Origin: Sulfuricurvum sp.
GTDB lineage: Bacteria > Campylobacterota > Campylobacteria > Campylobacterales > Sulfurimonadaceae
Assembly (NCBI GenBank): GCA_024637215.1
Contig: JAGXFM010000003.1
Location: forward strand, 1-44,391
DNA: 44,391 nt
Direction: 5' to 3'
The position numbers and the translations under genes are program-made. Under the pieces are notes generated by a model. It did not search any database. It was not told the origin of the DNA and was given only the letters and a program-made list of their open reading frames with translations. This document shows positions 1 through 9,003 of this stretch, piece by piece (position 1 is the stretch's first letter; each line of letters begins with the position of its first letter).

Positions 1-3000
1 ACTTTTTCCACTGTTCTAAAAAGTCCTGTAACTCCACAAGCTGACCCAATCTAAAACCATCTTTAGAGGTAATGTATTTGACATTGATATCTTTGGCTTT
101 AAGAATTGAATAAAGGGTCAATACGGCGTTGTTTGTTCTACATAGAACCGCGATATTTTCAGATGGATCGTTTTCTATAGCCTTGGCTATATTTGCAACC
201 ATAGAAGTCTTCTGAGGATAATTTACGATCTGGATATATCCAGTTCCCATATCATTGGCGATTAAATCATCCTGCTTAAGACGATTGGGAATACTTCGAG
301 CAAAGGTATTGGCAAAGGTTACGATATTATGCTTGCTTCGGTAGTTATTGAGCAGAGAATAGCGAGCAAAATTACCGGAAGCTTCATCTTCTTCTTCTAC
401 TGATGCACTGTCATTAAATTCTGTCTCGAACGCTTTCATAAAGGTCACATCTGCGCAATCATCGCCATCGAAATTGTTGATGCACTGATCATCATCTCCT
501 ACGGCAATAATCCGTTTGTTCGCTTCCATTTTTTTGAAGATCATCGTTATGAATCGGTAGGTTTTTAAACTCACATCCTGATACTCATCAAGAATCAACA
601 TCGTCTTAAACGGTATCTCGATTTCTCCTCGTGCTATCCCATCTGTAGCAAGAGAAATGGCATTGGAGAGCTGATTTTCATCCGATATTTTTTTCCCTAT
701 CAGCTGCAATGCATACGCATGGAAAGTCATAATATCCACATCATAAGCTAACCCACCAATTAAATCATATAATCGCGTACGAAACTCATTGGCTGCTGCC
801 CTGCCGTGGGTAAGCATGAGGAAATGATCCGGTTTATGATTCTCCAATGTAATGAGAGACGCGATTTTATGAACAAGAGTTTTGGTCTTACCGCTTCCGG
901 GACCTGCGAGTACCATCACTGCCCGATTGGTTTTATCTTCAAAAACTTTGGATTGTTCTTCATTGAGATTGGCGATAATCTCTCGATAGCGTTCTTCAGT
1001 CAGAGGAAGCTTGATCATCTTCTCATCAAACTTATAGAGCTTTTTGAAGGCGTTATACTCCATCGAGAAATAGTCGCTAACAAACTTAATACATCTCTCC
1101 CACCCCTCTTTTAAAAGCTTTTTGAAAAATGCCATGAGAATATGAATCGCTTCAGTTTTTCGCTCATAATAAAGCTTTAGGCTATTGTTGTAATCCCGCA
1201 TTTTTTGATAAGGTTTTGCTTCACTCATCCGCTCTGTTTTCTCAATTGCGAATGCCTGATAATAGATCAATCTTCCACGACGAAGTTTGAACTCTTTTAG
1301 AGTGTCATGCATATAAACGAGTGTATGGTGAAACCCTTCAATACTCATTTTAGAGATTTCACTGATTGTTTTTTTGAGCTCTGTTGAGGAAAACTCGATT
1401 TCATCGTTATTGCCGCCGTGTTTTTCCAAAAGCGTATTGACGATTCCTCGTGCAATATTTTGTCGTCTTACAATCAATTCTTCGATTTTAGTCATATCCC
1501 CTTTTTCAATAATATAACAAAAATCTTTTTTGAATTTGACTTTGAACTTTTTCTTTGCCAATGCCGCTAGATGTGTAAAACTTTGTATGACTTTTTTGGA
1601 TAAACGGATATGGTTTGTCTTCTCATCCAACATCTCATTGATATCCCGCAAATGAAACTCTCTTTGATAGTCCGGTAAAGATTTAAAAAACTCCAATAGT
1701 TTATTTTCAAATGTAAAATGAGCTTCAAGCTCTTTTTTAACCCCTTTGGTAATGTGTGCACTTATATCGTTTTCCATAGCGATGAGTTCATACTCTGCCA
1801 ATGCGTAGAGAACTTTATGGACATCGCTTCGTTTGACACCGGAGTGTTCGGATAAATCATCCACTTCAATAGGATCGAGCTTACTACGACCTATGATAAC
1901 GCTCATAATCCTAATCATCTCATCGTATAGCTCTAAAATCCCTTTATCGGGATCAAGTACTTTATGAACAAACTCCATAGCACTGGAGTTTTCCTCTTTT
2001 TTAACCGAGGTAGCATAGATTTTAGTGGTATTACGTCCTCGTTCAATAATTCCGGCTTCTTCGAGTTCAAGAAGTGCCGTTTTAATCATTACATCGTAGT
2101 CTTTTGAGCTATCTTCGGTATCGATCCCCGCTTTTTCTGCAATTTGCTTTGTGGAGAGGATAGCAGGATTACGTTTCTCTTTTTTGATCTCTTTGAGGAT
2201 ACGGTTGATCTCGGCATATTCGATTTTAGAGCGATTTTGTTGATTAAAGAGCTTGTCAAAATCTTTATTGGAATACAAAACGATACACTCGGCATCGATT
2301 CCATGTGATCGCCCTCCTCTTCCTGATTCTTGAAGATACGATTCCAATGAATCGGAAGTCTCATAATGAATGACCGCTTCGATATTGGGCTTATCGATCC
2401 CCATTCCAAACGCTGTGGTAGCGATTACAATATCGATCTTATCATCGATAAAATCATTCAAAATATCAGATTTATTCCGTCCGTGACGTTTCCCCTCTTC
2501 GATCTCACTGTCTATTTTTGAATAGAAGGGCTCAATTTCTAATCCCATCTCAATAATGCGGAAATCTTGGAGGAGCTTTTCGGAGAGTTCTTTGCACATA
2601 CGGGCATTTTGGGGAATATAGATGATCGTCGCTTTTTTACCGATTCGGCTGATCTCTTTTACAAGGGTTTCATATTTATCTTTATCATCGGCAACTTCGA
2701 TTGCGTTGTAGTGTAAATTGGTTCGTTTAGCGGAAGCTAAATACTCCGATAGTGTCAGATTCAATCTATCCGAGAAATAGCGTTTTATATCATCAAGTAC
2801 TTCAGGCTTTGCCGTTGCCGTCAGACATGAAACCGGGATGATTCCTTGAAATGGTGAACTTGTTTGCAGATCACGGATAAATGATGCGATGTATTTGTAA
2901 TCGTGCCGAAAATCATGCCCCCATGAGGAGAAACAGTGGGCTTCATCGATAACAAACCGTTCGATAATTCTTTTTTTAAGCGCATTGAAGATTGAGTGAG

Positions 3001-4120
3001 AACGCAATGCCTCCGGGGCTAGATAAAGCACATCGATAATGCCGTTTTCCACCTCGGCTATAGCATTAAGTCGCTCGATTGGACTAAGATAGCCACTGAT
3101 TGCGGCAACTTTGAAGTTCTGATTTTTCTCCCGAAAACTCTCAACATGGTTTTTCATCAACGCCTGCAGCGGTGAGATAACAATCGTAAGCGCTTTATAG
3201 GCTTGAGCTTTGATCAGTGCCGGCATTTGAAAAGTGAAAGTTTTTCCTCCACCTGTCGGGAGAATAGCGAGTAATGATTCACCTCTAAGTGCAGATTCAA
3301 TGATATGGAGCTGTGAGATATTTTCCAATTCTTGACTAAAAAGATCGTTTCCGCTGTCTCTAGCTTCAAATTCTCTAAATCCAGGGAGATCGAACTCATC
3401 ACTAGCAAACTGTTTTAAATCGATTGAATTTTGATCATAAAGAAGCTCTTTGAGTAATTGAACCGTCTTCGGAAATGTTTGAAGAACCGCGTAAGAGAGT
3501 GAAGTGCGTTCTCTTGTCATTAGGTATACCAAAAGGATTCCAATCTCGGCTGGAGCCTCCTCTAAAAGCTCTAAAAAACGTTGTTTGGAACATTTGATCT
3601 TGGAATAAAATTCTTCATAAACATCTACATATTGAGGCTCAATATTGAGATATTCAAAAAAAGCTTCAAAATAAGGATTTTTTCTCAATAAAGAGCTCAA
3701 TAGTGACTGCATTGAGGGACCAAAGGAGCGAAACCGCTCAATCATAAGTTCCAAAAGTTCTTTTGTTGCTATGCAATCACCGAAGGGATCGTTTTGAATA
3801 TGAGCTTCAGTCTTATAGGGTTTGGAGAGTTTATGAGAAAGCTTGTCCGGATAAACAAGCATTGATACATAAAAGGTATCTATGATCTTAGCGGTATCAA
3901 ATATGGGGTTAAAAGAGGTTTCTAATAAAAACTTTTTATCGTGATTGATGAAGTTGTGACCGCAAATATAGGGAGGTTTGTGTTCAAAATAGAGTTCTCG
4001 GATGTAATTGACACTTTTACCGTTATAAGTGATATCGTTAAGCCATGCACCCACCAAGTCAATTTTATGGGTATGTACGCCGACTTCGAGATCAATAAAG
4101 AGAATATCCGATGATCCCAT
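1..4120 (-). CDS. Exonuclease-RecQ-UvrD fusion helicase (C-terminus cut by window edge)
   Basis: One uninterrupted minus-strand frame runs from the ATG at 4118-4120 to the window edge, at least 1373 residues. Residues 1 to about 180 look like a DnaQ-type 3'-5' exonuclease: FIDLE (D10, E12) and GHNFINHD (residues 54-61). A RecQ-type SF2 helicase follows: Walker A PTGGGKT near residue 287, IDEAHCFSSWGHDFR near 390, QESGRGGRSHG near 597. The usual RecQ zinc-cysteine cluster is not visible after it; a winged-helix-like stretch is. From about residue 1065 there is a UvrD-type SF1 helicase: AGPGSGKTKT, LDEYQDVS and VGDDDQCINNF. Its later motifs lie outside the window. The protein probably unwinds and degrades DNA; its biological role is unknown. 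It lies 92 bases downstream of the HNH gene and may have its own promoter. Domain calls are strong; function is inference. Confidence 0.9.
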   Translation of the reverse strand, partial: MGSSDILFIDLEVGVHTHKIDLVGAWLNDITYNGKSVNYIRELYFEHKPPYICGHNFINHDKKFLLETSFNPIFDTAKIIDTFYVSMLVYPDKLSHKLSKPYKTEAHIQNDPFGDCIATKELLELMIERFRSFGPSMQSLLSSLLRKNPYFEAFFEYLNIEPQYVDVYEEFYSKIKCSKQRFLELLEEAPAEIGILLVYLMTRERTSLSYAVLQTFPKTVQLLKELLYDQNSIDLKQFASDEFDLPGFREFEARDSGNDLFSQELENISQLHIIESALRGESLLAILPTGGGKTFTFQMPALIKAQAYKALTIVISPLQALMKNHVESFREKNQNFKVAAISGYLSPIERLNAIAEVENGIIDVLYLAPEALRSHSIFNALKKRIIERFVIDEAHCFSSWGHDFRHDYKYIASFIRDLQTSSPFQGIIPVSCLTATAKPEVLDDIKRYFSDRLNLTLSEYLASAKRTNLHYNAIEVADDKDKYETLVKEISRIGKKATIIYIPQNARMCKELSEKLLQDFRIIEMGLEIEPFYSKIDSEIEEGKRHGRNKSDILNDFIDDKIDIVIATTAFGMGIDKPNIEAVIHYETSDSLESYLQESGRGGRSHGIDAECIVLYSNKDFDKLFNQQNRSKIEYAEINRILKEIKKEKRNPAILSTKQIAEKAGIDTEDSSKDYDVMIKTALLELEEAGIIERGRNTTKIYATSVKKEENSSAMEFVHKVLDPDKGILELYDEMIRIMSVIIGRSKLDPIEVDDLSEHSGVKRSDVHKVLYALAEYELIAMENDISAHITKGVKKELEAHFTFENKLLEFFKSLPDYQREFHLRDINEMLDEKTNHIRLSKKVIQSFTHLAALAKKKFKVKFKKDFCYIIEKGDMTKIEELIVRRQNIARGIVNTLLEKHGGNNDEIEFSSTELKKTISEISKMSIEGFHHTLVYMHDTLKEFKLRRGRLIYYQAFAIEKTERMSEAKPYQKMRDYNNSLKLYYERKTEAIHILMAFFKKLLKEGWERCIKFVSDYFSMEYNAFKKLYKFDEKMIKLPLTEERYREIIANLNEEQSKVFEDKTNRAVMVLAGPGSGKTKTLVHKIASLITLENHKPDHFLMLTHGRAAANEFRTRLYDLIGGLAYDVDIMTFHAYALQLIGKKISDENQLSNAISLATDGIARGEIEIPFKTMLILDEYQDVSLKTYRFITMIFKKMEANKRIIAVGDDDQCINNFDGDDCADVTFMKAFETEFNDSASVEEEDEASGNFARYSLLNNYRSKHNIVTFANTFARSIPNRLKQDDLIANDMGTGYIQIVNYPQKTSMVANIAKAIENDPSENIAVLCRTNNAVLTLYSILKAKDINVKYITSKDGFRLGQLVELQDFLEQWKK

Positions 4121-4172
4121 TTACTCTACACAATCCATTAATTTCACCAGCTTTTAGCACTATTTATGTTTG

Positions 4173-4186
4173 ATTCTATCAAAAAA
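4173..4186 (-). promoter_or_regulatory. Candidate promoter for the helicase fusion gene
   Basis: On the minus strand a run of six T is followed by GA and TAGAAT (4173-4178). This is the T-rich spacer plus -10 arrangement common in Campylobacterota. It lies about 55 bases upstream of the helicase ATG, so the big gene may be transcribed separately from the HNH gene. This is a pattern match only. Confidence 0.3.
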
Positions 4187-4212
4187 TAGCATGAATTCTA
4201 TTAAAACTAAAG

Positions 4213-5343
4213 TTATGCTTCATAAGCATTAAATCCCCGATCATAAATCAAATAACCAGCTTTTTGAATGAGTGATGCTATCGCTGCATCATGAGATCTA
4301 GTGGATTGATTACTATTTAGTAGTGAAACATCGAGTTCATTGTTAAAACGATGATTCCATTTTTGCTCATATCGTTTCCAGTAATCGATAATGATATCGG
4401 CACGTTTTTCAATCAGCTTAGGTGATGGGATTTTGTCTCGCTTTTGGTTGTTTACTTTTTTATCGGCAGGCAAAAGATTCCAAAGATCGTTGTTATACCA
4501 TACCGAGAATGGCAGCACATGATCGATATCGCTTGTTTTAGGAGTGAGAATTTTTCCTGACCAGACACACTCCATTCCATCTTCTAAAATGGAGCGAATA
4601 TCGCTGGTATCACGTTCAATTGCTAAATCATCATTAGAAAGCCGATCAATGATATGCATTGCTTCATGGGTTTGACCATTTAACACATCCGTCTTTTCTT
4701 TCCACTTCAATGCAATCGTTGAAGTCCCATAGAGATTTTGACCGAGATAGCGAAAGATATTGTAATGGGTTTCACTGATAGAGAAATAGCCGAATTCTTG
4801 AGTCAGAAAAAGGATGTTACAGCTTTGCGTATTTTGAAGTTTGATCCGACCGTATAGGGTGTTATCCGGATGAAATAGCTCATAATGTTCTTTACCGATA
4901 AACTTCATCGGCATAGTAGTGATCGTTTTAGCCAGTTCTTTTGCAAGGGTCAGGAAAGCTTTTGCAATAGCAGAGGATTGGTTCGTATTTTTAAAAGCGG
5001 ATTGCATCGCTTTATAGGCCTGTTCCCATGTATCATTACGATTGAGCCGTAACAGGTTAAATATCTCTTCATAGGCTTCTTCGATCGGCTTGTTGAGGAT
5101 TTGGGAGGTTTGACTGTGCTGTTGACGAATCCCTTTAAAAACAAAAGGGAAATAATCAAATATCCATCGTTCGATTATCAATCCAAGAGGGATATGTGCA
5201 CGAGAATCTTCAACTCGTATGAGATGATCATAGCGCTGTGAAGCATCGATAACACTTTTGAGCAATACATATTTATAGGTGCTGGAGGTTTTATCGTTTT
5301 CGACAATAAAGCTGATCTGTTTTAGTGCATCAACGTCGATCAT
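4213..5343 (-). CDS. HNH endonuclease domain protein
   Basis: A 376-residue protein. The first 250 residues are mostly helical and match no family I recognise. The C-terminal third carries an HNH/McrA-type nuclease site: CVWSGK, then DIDHVLPFS, then NDLWNLLPADKKVNNQKRDK, giving the expected H, N and second N/H-region residues around positions 260-305. Such domains cut DNA using a metal ion. An upstream in-frame GTG at 5367 exists, but the ATG at 5343 overlaps the TGA of the methyltransferase gene as ATGA, which favours translational coupling and this start. It is the third gene of the Fic-methyltransferase-HNH run, followed by the exonuclease-helicase fusion. The substrate is unknown; a role in defence is inference from the neighbours. 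Confidence 0.8.
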   Translation of the reverse strand: MIDVDALKQISFIVENDKTSSTYKYVLLKSVIDASQRYDHLIRVEDSRAHIPLGLIIERWIFDYFPFVFKGIRQQHSQTSQILNKPIEEAYEEIFNLLRLNRNDTWEQAYKAMQSAFKNTNQSSAIAKAFLTLAKELAKTITTMPMKFIGKEHYELFHPDNTLYGRIKLQNTQSCNILFLTQEFGYFSISETHYNIFRYLGQNLYGTSTIALKWKEKTDVLNGQTHEAMHIIDRLSNDDLAIERDTSDIRSILEDGMECVWSGKILTPKTSDIDHVLPFSVWYNNDLWNLLPADKKVNNQKRDKIPSPKLIEKRADIIIDYWKRYEQKWNHRFNNELDVSLLNSNQSTRSHDAAIASLIQKAGYLIYDRGFNAYEA

Positions 5344-5939
5344 CGTTTCAATACCACCGTAGCCCACTCTATTGAATCACGCCCTAATGAATCTTGAGTA
5401 GATACCAACTCGATCACTGAGAATCCTGCATCGTTGAATTCATCGATCACCTCTTGGAGTTCCAACGGCTCAAAATGGCGTCCATCATCACTATCTCGTC
5501 CACCGAGTGAAAAGCTCAATATAACGATCCCGTTTGGTTTTACTAGTGCTTTGATAGTTTCAATCGCTTTTAGACGTTCATGGGCCTTTATATGCATCCA
5601 TACGGCGATAGAAATGACTGTATCAAAAGAATTTAACCAATCAGATGGAATATCCGAGGAGAGAAAAGAACCGATTCTAAAATGCTCACGAATATCCGTA
5701 AAACGTTGTTGCGCTTGTATGACAAATGCTTCAACAGGATCGATACCATAAATGTCATAGCCATTTGAACGAAGAAATGCTAAATCACGCCCCGATCCAA
5801 ACCCGATATCAACGATTTTGCTATTTGGTGTAATTTGATTGGCAAGTAATTGATGAAGCTCTGACATATCCGCAGAATCGTATCGTGCTATGAGATCATG
5901 AAAATGATTTTCGTAAAATTGCTGCGTCTGAGAGCTCAT
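5340..5939 (-). CDS. Class I SAM-dependent methyltransferase
   Basis: A 199-residue Rossmann-fold methyltransferase. Motif I is IVDIGFGSGRDLAFL, followed by the acidic ribose-binding position in YGIDPVEAF and a later FDTVISIAVWMHI strand. There is no NPPY/DPPY catalytic motif of amino-DNA methyltransferases and no Cys-containing C5 motif, so it looks like a small-molecule or protein methyltransferase rather than the modification half of a classical restriction system. An upstream TTG at 5951 is possible, but the ATG at 5939 overlaps the Fic stop codon as ATGA. Its own stop overlaps the HNH start the same way. This coupling suggests the three products work together. The target is unknown. Confidence 0.85.
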   Translation of the reverse strand: MSSQTQQFYENHFHDLIARYDSADMSELHQLLANQITPNSKIVDIGFGSGRDLAFLRSNGYDIYGIDPVEAFVIQAQQRFTDIREHFRIGSFLSSDIPSDWLNSFDTVISIAVWMHIKAHERLKAIETIKALVKPNGIVILSFSLGGRDSDDGRHFEPLELQEVIDEFNDAGFSVIELVSTQDSLGRDSIEWATVVLKR

Positions 5940-7063
5940 TTTGATCCCCAATCAATATCATAACCAGTACTTCGTCCACCGGCTCCACGGCTGATAATAC
6001 ACCCTTTGTCCAACAGATCACTCAAATCACGGCTCGCAGTAACACGGCTGCAATCACACAGTGACGCGTATTTTCGAGCATTCATTCCACCTTCGAATCC
6101 TTCTTTGCCGGCATCTAAAAGGCGATTGAGTACTTTCTTCTGTCTAGGATTGAGATCGGTGTGGATGTGAACCTGCCAGAATCGTGCCTTGGCTACAACC
6201 TTTTCGATTGTTTTATGGGCGTTTTGCTGCGCGATAAGAACTGTCTCTAAAAACCATCCTATCCAAGCGGTAATGTCCATGGTGCCGGTAGTCGTTTGTT
6301 CCAAAACGTCATAATAGCCGCGTCGGCTGTCGTTGATTGCCGAACTCATTGAATAAAGACGTACAGAACTGTGTTCAGCTCGACTGAGCATCATATCCGA
6401 CAATGCCCGTGCGATACGTCCGTTACCATCATCCATTGGATGGATAATGACAAACCATAGATGTGCAATAGCAGTGCATACATAGCCGTTTTCAGCATTT
6501 GTACTATTGATAAACTCAAAAAAGCGTTTCATTTCTTCTTCGACTCTATCACGTGACGGTGCTACATAATGAACTTTTTCTTTACCGATACGCCCTGATA
6601 CGACTTGCATCGGCTCTTCTCCTCGATAGGATGCGACATTGATCTTGTGCATACCGGAGTATCCATTTGGGAAAAGTGCCGCATGCCAGGAGAATAATCT
6701 ATTTTCATCAAAAGCTTTTATTGCATTTCTGGAGGCATCAAGGAGGATATCGATTAATCCATCCGTTTGGACTGTAGAGCGGTCTTGTGTATCATACGAA
6801 ATACCAAGTTTTTTAAAAATAGATGATCGGACCGAATCTCGTGAGAGTATTTCGCCTTCGATCTCAGAAGTGGTCACGGCATCGAGAGCAAGTGTTTCAC
6901 TTTGCATTTCAAGCAGATGCTCTTCGCTTAATCCTTTGCAAATACCATCGAGCAGTCCTTGCTGATATCGGATCTCTTGTAAGAGAGTCTGAAATTGTGT
7001 CAGATCATATGTAAAGTGTGGCCAATTACTATTTTGCCAAATATAGGTTTGATACGTTTGCAT
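5936..7063 (-). CDS. Fic family protein with autoinhibitory N-terminus
   Basis: A 375-residue Fic (filamentation induced by cAMP) protein, a family that usually transfers AMP from ATP to target proteins. The N-terminus resembles the DUF4172 domain found in front of Fic domains. The inhibitory helix motif (S/T)xxxE(G/N) is present as T65-SEI-E69-G70. The Fic site is HPMDDGNGRIAR at residues 208-219, with catalytic H208; the usual phenylalanine after HP is methionine. The C-terminus (about 305-375) looks like a winged helix (KYASLCDCSRVTASRDLSDLLDKG). With the inhibitory glutamate in the same chain, it should be self-restrained. It heads the coupled run Fic, methyltransferase, HNH. A direct regulatory role through its winged helix is possible. 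Confidence 0.9.
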   Translation of the reverse strand: MQTYQTYIWQNSNWPHFTYDLTQFQTLLQEIRYQQGLLDGICKGLSEEHLLEMQSETLALDAVTTSEIEGEILSRDSVRSSIFKKLGISYDTQDRSTVQTDGLIDILLDASRNAIKAFDENRLFSWHAALFPNGYSGMHKINVASYRGEEPMQVVSGRIGKEKVHYVAPSRDRVEEEMKRFFEFINSTNAENGYVCTAIAHLWFVIIHPMDDGNGRIARALSDMMLSRAEHSSVRLYSMSSAINDSRRGYYDVLEQTTTGTMDITAWIGWFLETVLIAQQNAHKTIEKVVAKARFWQVHIHTDLNPRQKKVLNRLLDAGKEGFEGGMNARKYASLCDCSRVTASRDLSDLLDKGCIISRGAGGRSTGYDIDWGSK

Positions 7064-7122
7064 GGACTAATTGTATCATAATTTGATATGATTAATACCC
7101 TTAATCGTACCACTGAATACTT

Positions 7123-7392
7123 TTACCACTTTATTTTCAGATGTTCATTTTTATCGATTAGAATAGATTCGAGATCTTCAATAGAATATAACCCTCTTAA
7201 CGTATCGACAAAGTTATTTAAAGAGATAAGCCCTGTTTTTTCAAACCGTGCATAGGTACCGAACCTCATCCCGATATGTTCAGCAAATTGTTTTTGCGAC
7301 ATACCTATCTTCTTGCGTTTTGCTTTCGCTCGAGAAGCTAATTCTTTGACTATCTCTTTGGTAGTTGAAAGATCAAATGCTAACATGTTCAT
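7123..7392 (-). CDS. XRE-type helix-turn-helix regulator
   Basis: An 89-residue protein with a helix-turn-helix in the middle (KIGMSQKQFAEHIGMRFGTYARFEKTG, about residues 32-58), typical of the Cro/CI fold. It has no second domain. It sits 59 bases upstream of the Fic gene on the same strand and is likely co-transcribed, so it may repress the Fic-methyltransferase-HNH operon or act as an antitoxin-like partner. A second in-frame ATG at 7386 has slightly better upstream spacing, so the start is uncertain by two codons. A pair of direct repeats just upstream could be its operator. Confidence 0.75.
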   Translation of the reverse strand: MNMLAFDLSTTKEIVKELASRAKAKRKKIGMSQKQFAEHIGMRFGTYARFEKTGLISLNNFVDTLRGLYSIEDLESILIDKNEHLKIKW

Positions 7393-7401
7393 CCAATAAA
7401 T

Positions 7402-7452
7402 AATATATTAACGATATTCTAGTCTTGTTTATTAAATCGTCAATATATTAAC
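7402..7452. promoter_or_regulatory. Direct repeats, likely operator of the XRE gene
   Basis: AATATATTAAC occurs at 7402-7412 and again at 7442-7452, exactly 40 bases apart, roughly four helical turns. The region is very AT-rich and lies just upstream of the XRE gene. Same-face spacing of identical sites suits cooperative binding of a small HTH repressor. Binding is inferred. Confidence 0.4.
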
Positions 7453-7507
7453 CAAATTAAATCATTTTTCCAAAATAAATTACCAATAATCATTCATAAA
7501 TATGTAT

Positions 7508-7813
7508 TTAATATCCATTATCAGGATGGCTCCAATATGAAATTATTTTTACGATTTCAATCGTAATATCGATAGGAAATATGATTCCAAATTCATCATC
7601 GAAGTAGGTTTGAATCGATTCGGCTAATGCATTTTGTTCCGCTAGGACATCAGCAAAATCGCTTTTATTATATCTACATAAAAAAGGACGTGTGAATAGA
7701 AATACAATCTCTTCATACACATATAATGGGAGCGGACGGTCCAAGTTATCATCCACATATTCTTTTAGCCGTATTGCTACCGTTTCTTTTGATTCTGTAA
7801 TCACATTATCCAT
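7508..7813 (-). CDS. Hypothetical protein, 101 residues
   Basis: I do not recognise this family. The protein is acidic and mostly helical, with no signal peptide, membrane segment or cysteine pair. AAAGGA is placed eight bases before the ATG, which supports translation. It lies 26 bases downstream of the tyrosine recombinase gene on the same strand and could be in its operon. Confidence 0.55.
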   Translation of the reverse strand: MDNVITESKETVAIRLKEYVDDNLDRPLPLYVYEEIVFLFTRPFLCRYNKSDFADVLAEQNALAESIQTYFDDEFGIIFPIDITIEIVKIISYWSHPDNGY

Positions 7814-7839
7814 AATTCATTTCCTTTTATTAATTAATA

Positions 7840-9003
7840 TCATCTTAGGTAATGTTCTGTTATCGAACTTCTAAAGTGCTTCATTTCCCATGAAACACCC
7901 TGAAGTGCTTCTTCATACAAATACCCAGCCTTTTGATACTCTCGAACTCTTCGTTGAGCTGCTGTCCAACGAAATCCATGTGACCCATGACACTCTATCT
8001 GCAATGTCGCACAAGCATTTCGAATATCTTCCGCATAACTTTTGTAGTTGATTCTAAACCGTCCTTCTCTTTTGATGATTTCCTCGATTTGACGATACGT
8101 GTCGATATCGACAAATACATCACCGATTTTGCCCCCCTTTTCTCGTGTCTGGATTACTCCGACCTCTTTTTGAGTAATTGAATCCATACGATATCCGTGC
8201 ATCTGTTGATGGCGAATCAACGTACATCCCTCTGCCCTTGCAAGCCCATGTAATTGCATTTTTGCTGAGAGTATATGCTTAGGATTCACCAGTATTGCAA
8301 TTAGTTTTTCAGGTTCTTTGTAAACACGAGTATGATATCCGTCATACACATGATTAAGATTTCTGGCTAAATTGAGTTGAATTTGACGTACTCCAAAATC
8401 AAAATCTCGTGGTTCGCCATATTTTTTCAGCGTATAACATTTAAGAGCAATTTCAAGTTTTCCTAGTGATGCTGATATCTTTTGAAGATACAATTTAGAT
8501 GGATAATACTCTATTTTATAAAGCATATATGCTTCGATATGTTCGGCAGTAATTTGCTCAAAATCTTTAATGCTATAAAATTCTTTCATCCAGTGCCCAG
8601 CGTTGTTCCAAACGGATCGATACGTTTCCATCGTCTTAAAACTTGCGACACATTTATGATTAGGATGACATGGGTCAATGCGTTCTTCTTTTTTGGCACC
8701 TTCTACAAAAATTGCTTTTACCAATTCGGCACTCTGCCAATCGACTGATCCTCTCATTTTTTTCTCTAATTGTTGAATTCGTTTATTCCTATCTCTGACA
8801 TAGGTTTGATGTTGAGTCAATATAAATTTTGTTACCCCAAAATCGGAAACGGGTATGGTCTGATTTTCAAATAATCCGATAAAACGCAGATCAATTACTG
8901 TGTAAATCGATGCCTGCTTTGAAGACGAGGCTACACTTATCACAACGAGATTAAAAAATAAAAATATAAGAAAGTTTAGAAGATTTTTTGTAAAGTGCAG
9001 CAT
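7840..9003 (-). CDS. Tyrosine recombinase-like protein, divergent
   Basis: The C-terminal 150 residues carry a plausible tyrosine-recombinase active site: an arginine in LARAEGCTLIR, a lysine in TREKGGK, HGFRW as the HxxR box, and SWEMKHFRSSITEHYL with a terminal tyrosine in place of the usual LGHxxxxxTxxxY. The middle region resembles a core-binding SAM-like domain. The N-terminus is odd: the first 25 residues from the ATG at 9003 are strongly hydrophobic and no ribosome binding site precedes it, so the true start may be further in. The ATG lies inside a perfect 22-bp palindrome. It reads in the same direction as the replication block and may be the recombinase of an inner element, distinct from the integrase by the tRNA. 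Identification is by motif only. Confidence 0.65.
   Translation of the reverse strand: MLHFTKNLLNFLIFLFFNLVVISVASSSKQASIYTVIDLRFIGLFENQTIPVSDFGVTKFILTQHQTYVRDRNKRIQQLEKKMRGSVDWQSAELVKAIFVEGAKKEERIDPCHPNHKCVASFKTMETYRSVWNNAGHWMKEFYSIKDFEQITAEHIEAYMLYKIEYYPSKLYLQKISASLGKLEIALKCYTLKKYGEPRDFDFGVRQIQLNLARNLNHVYDGYHTRVYKEPEKLIAILVNPKHILSAKMQLHGLARAEGCTLIRHQQMHGYRMDSITQKEVGVIQTREKGGKIGDVFVDIDTYRQIEEIIKREGRFRINYKSYAEDIRNACATLQIECHGSHGFRWTAAQRRVREYQKAGYLYEEALQGVSWEMKHFRSSITEHYLR

Noticed and set aside
806-1114. Open frames inside the first 4.1 kb
   Set aside because: All lie within the uninterrupted minus-strand exonuclease-RecQ-UvrD frame, whose motifs are unmistakable.
5340-5939. DNA modification methyltransferase of a restriction pair with the HNH gene
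   Set aside because: No NPPY-type or C5 catalytic motif and no target recognition domain; it looks like a small-molecule or protein methyltransferase.
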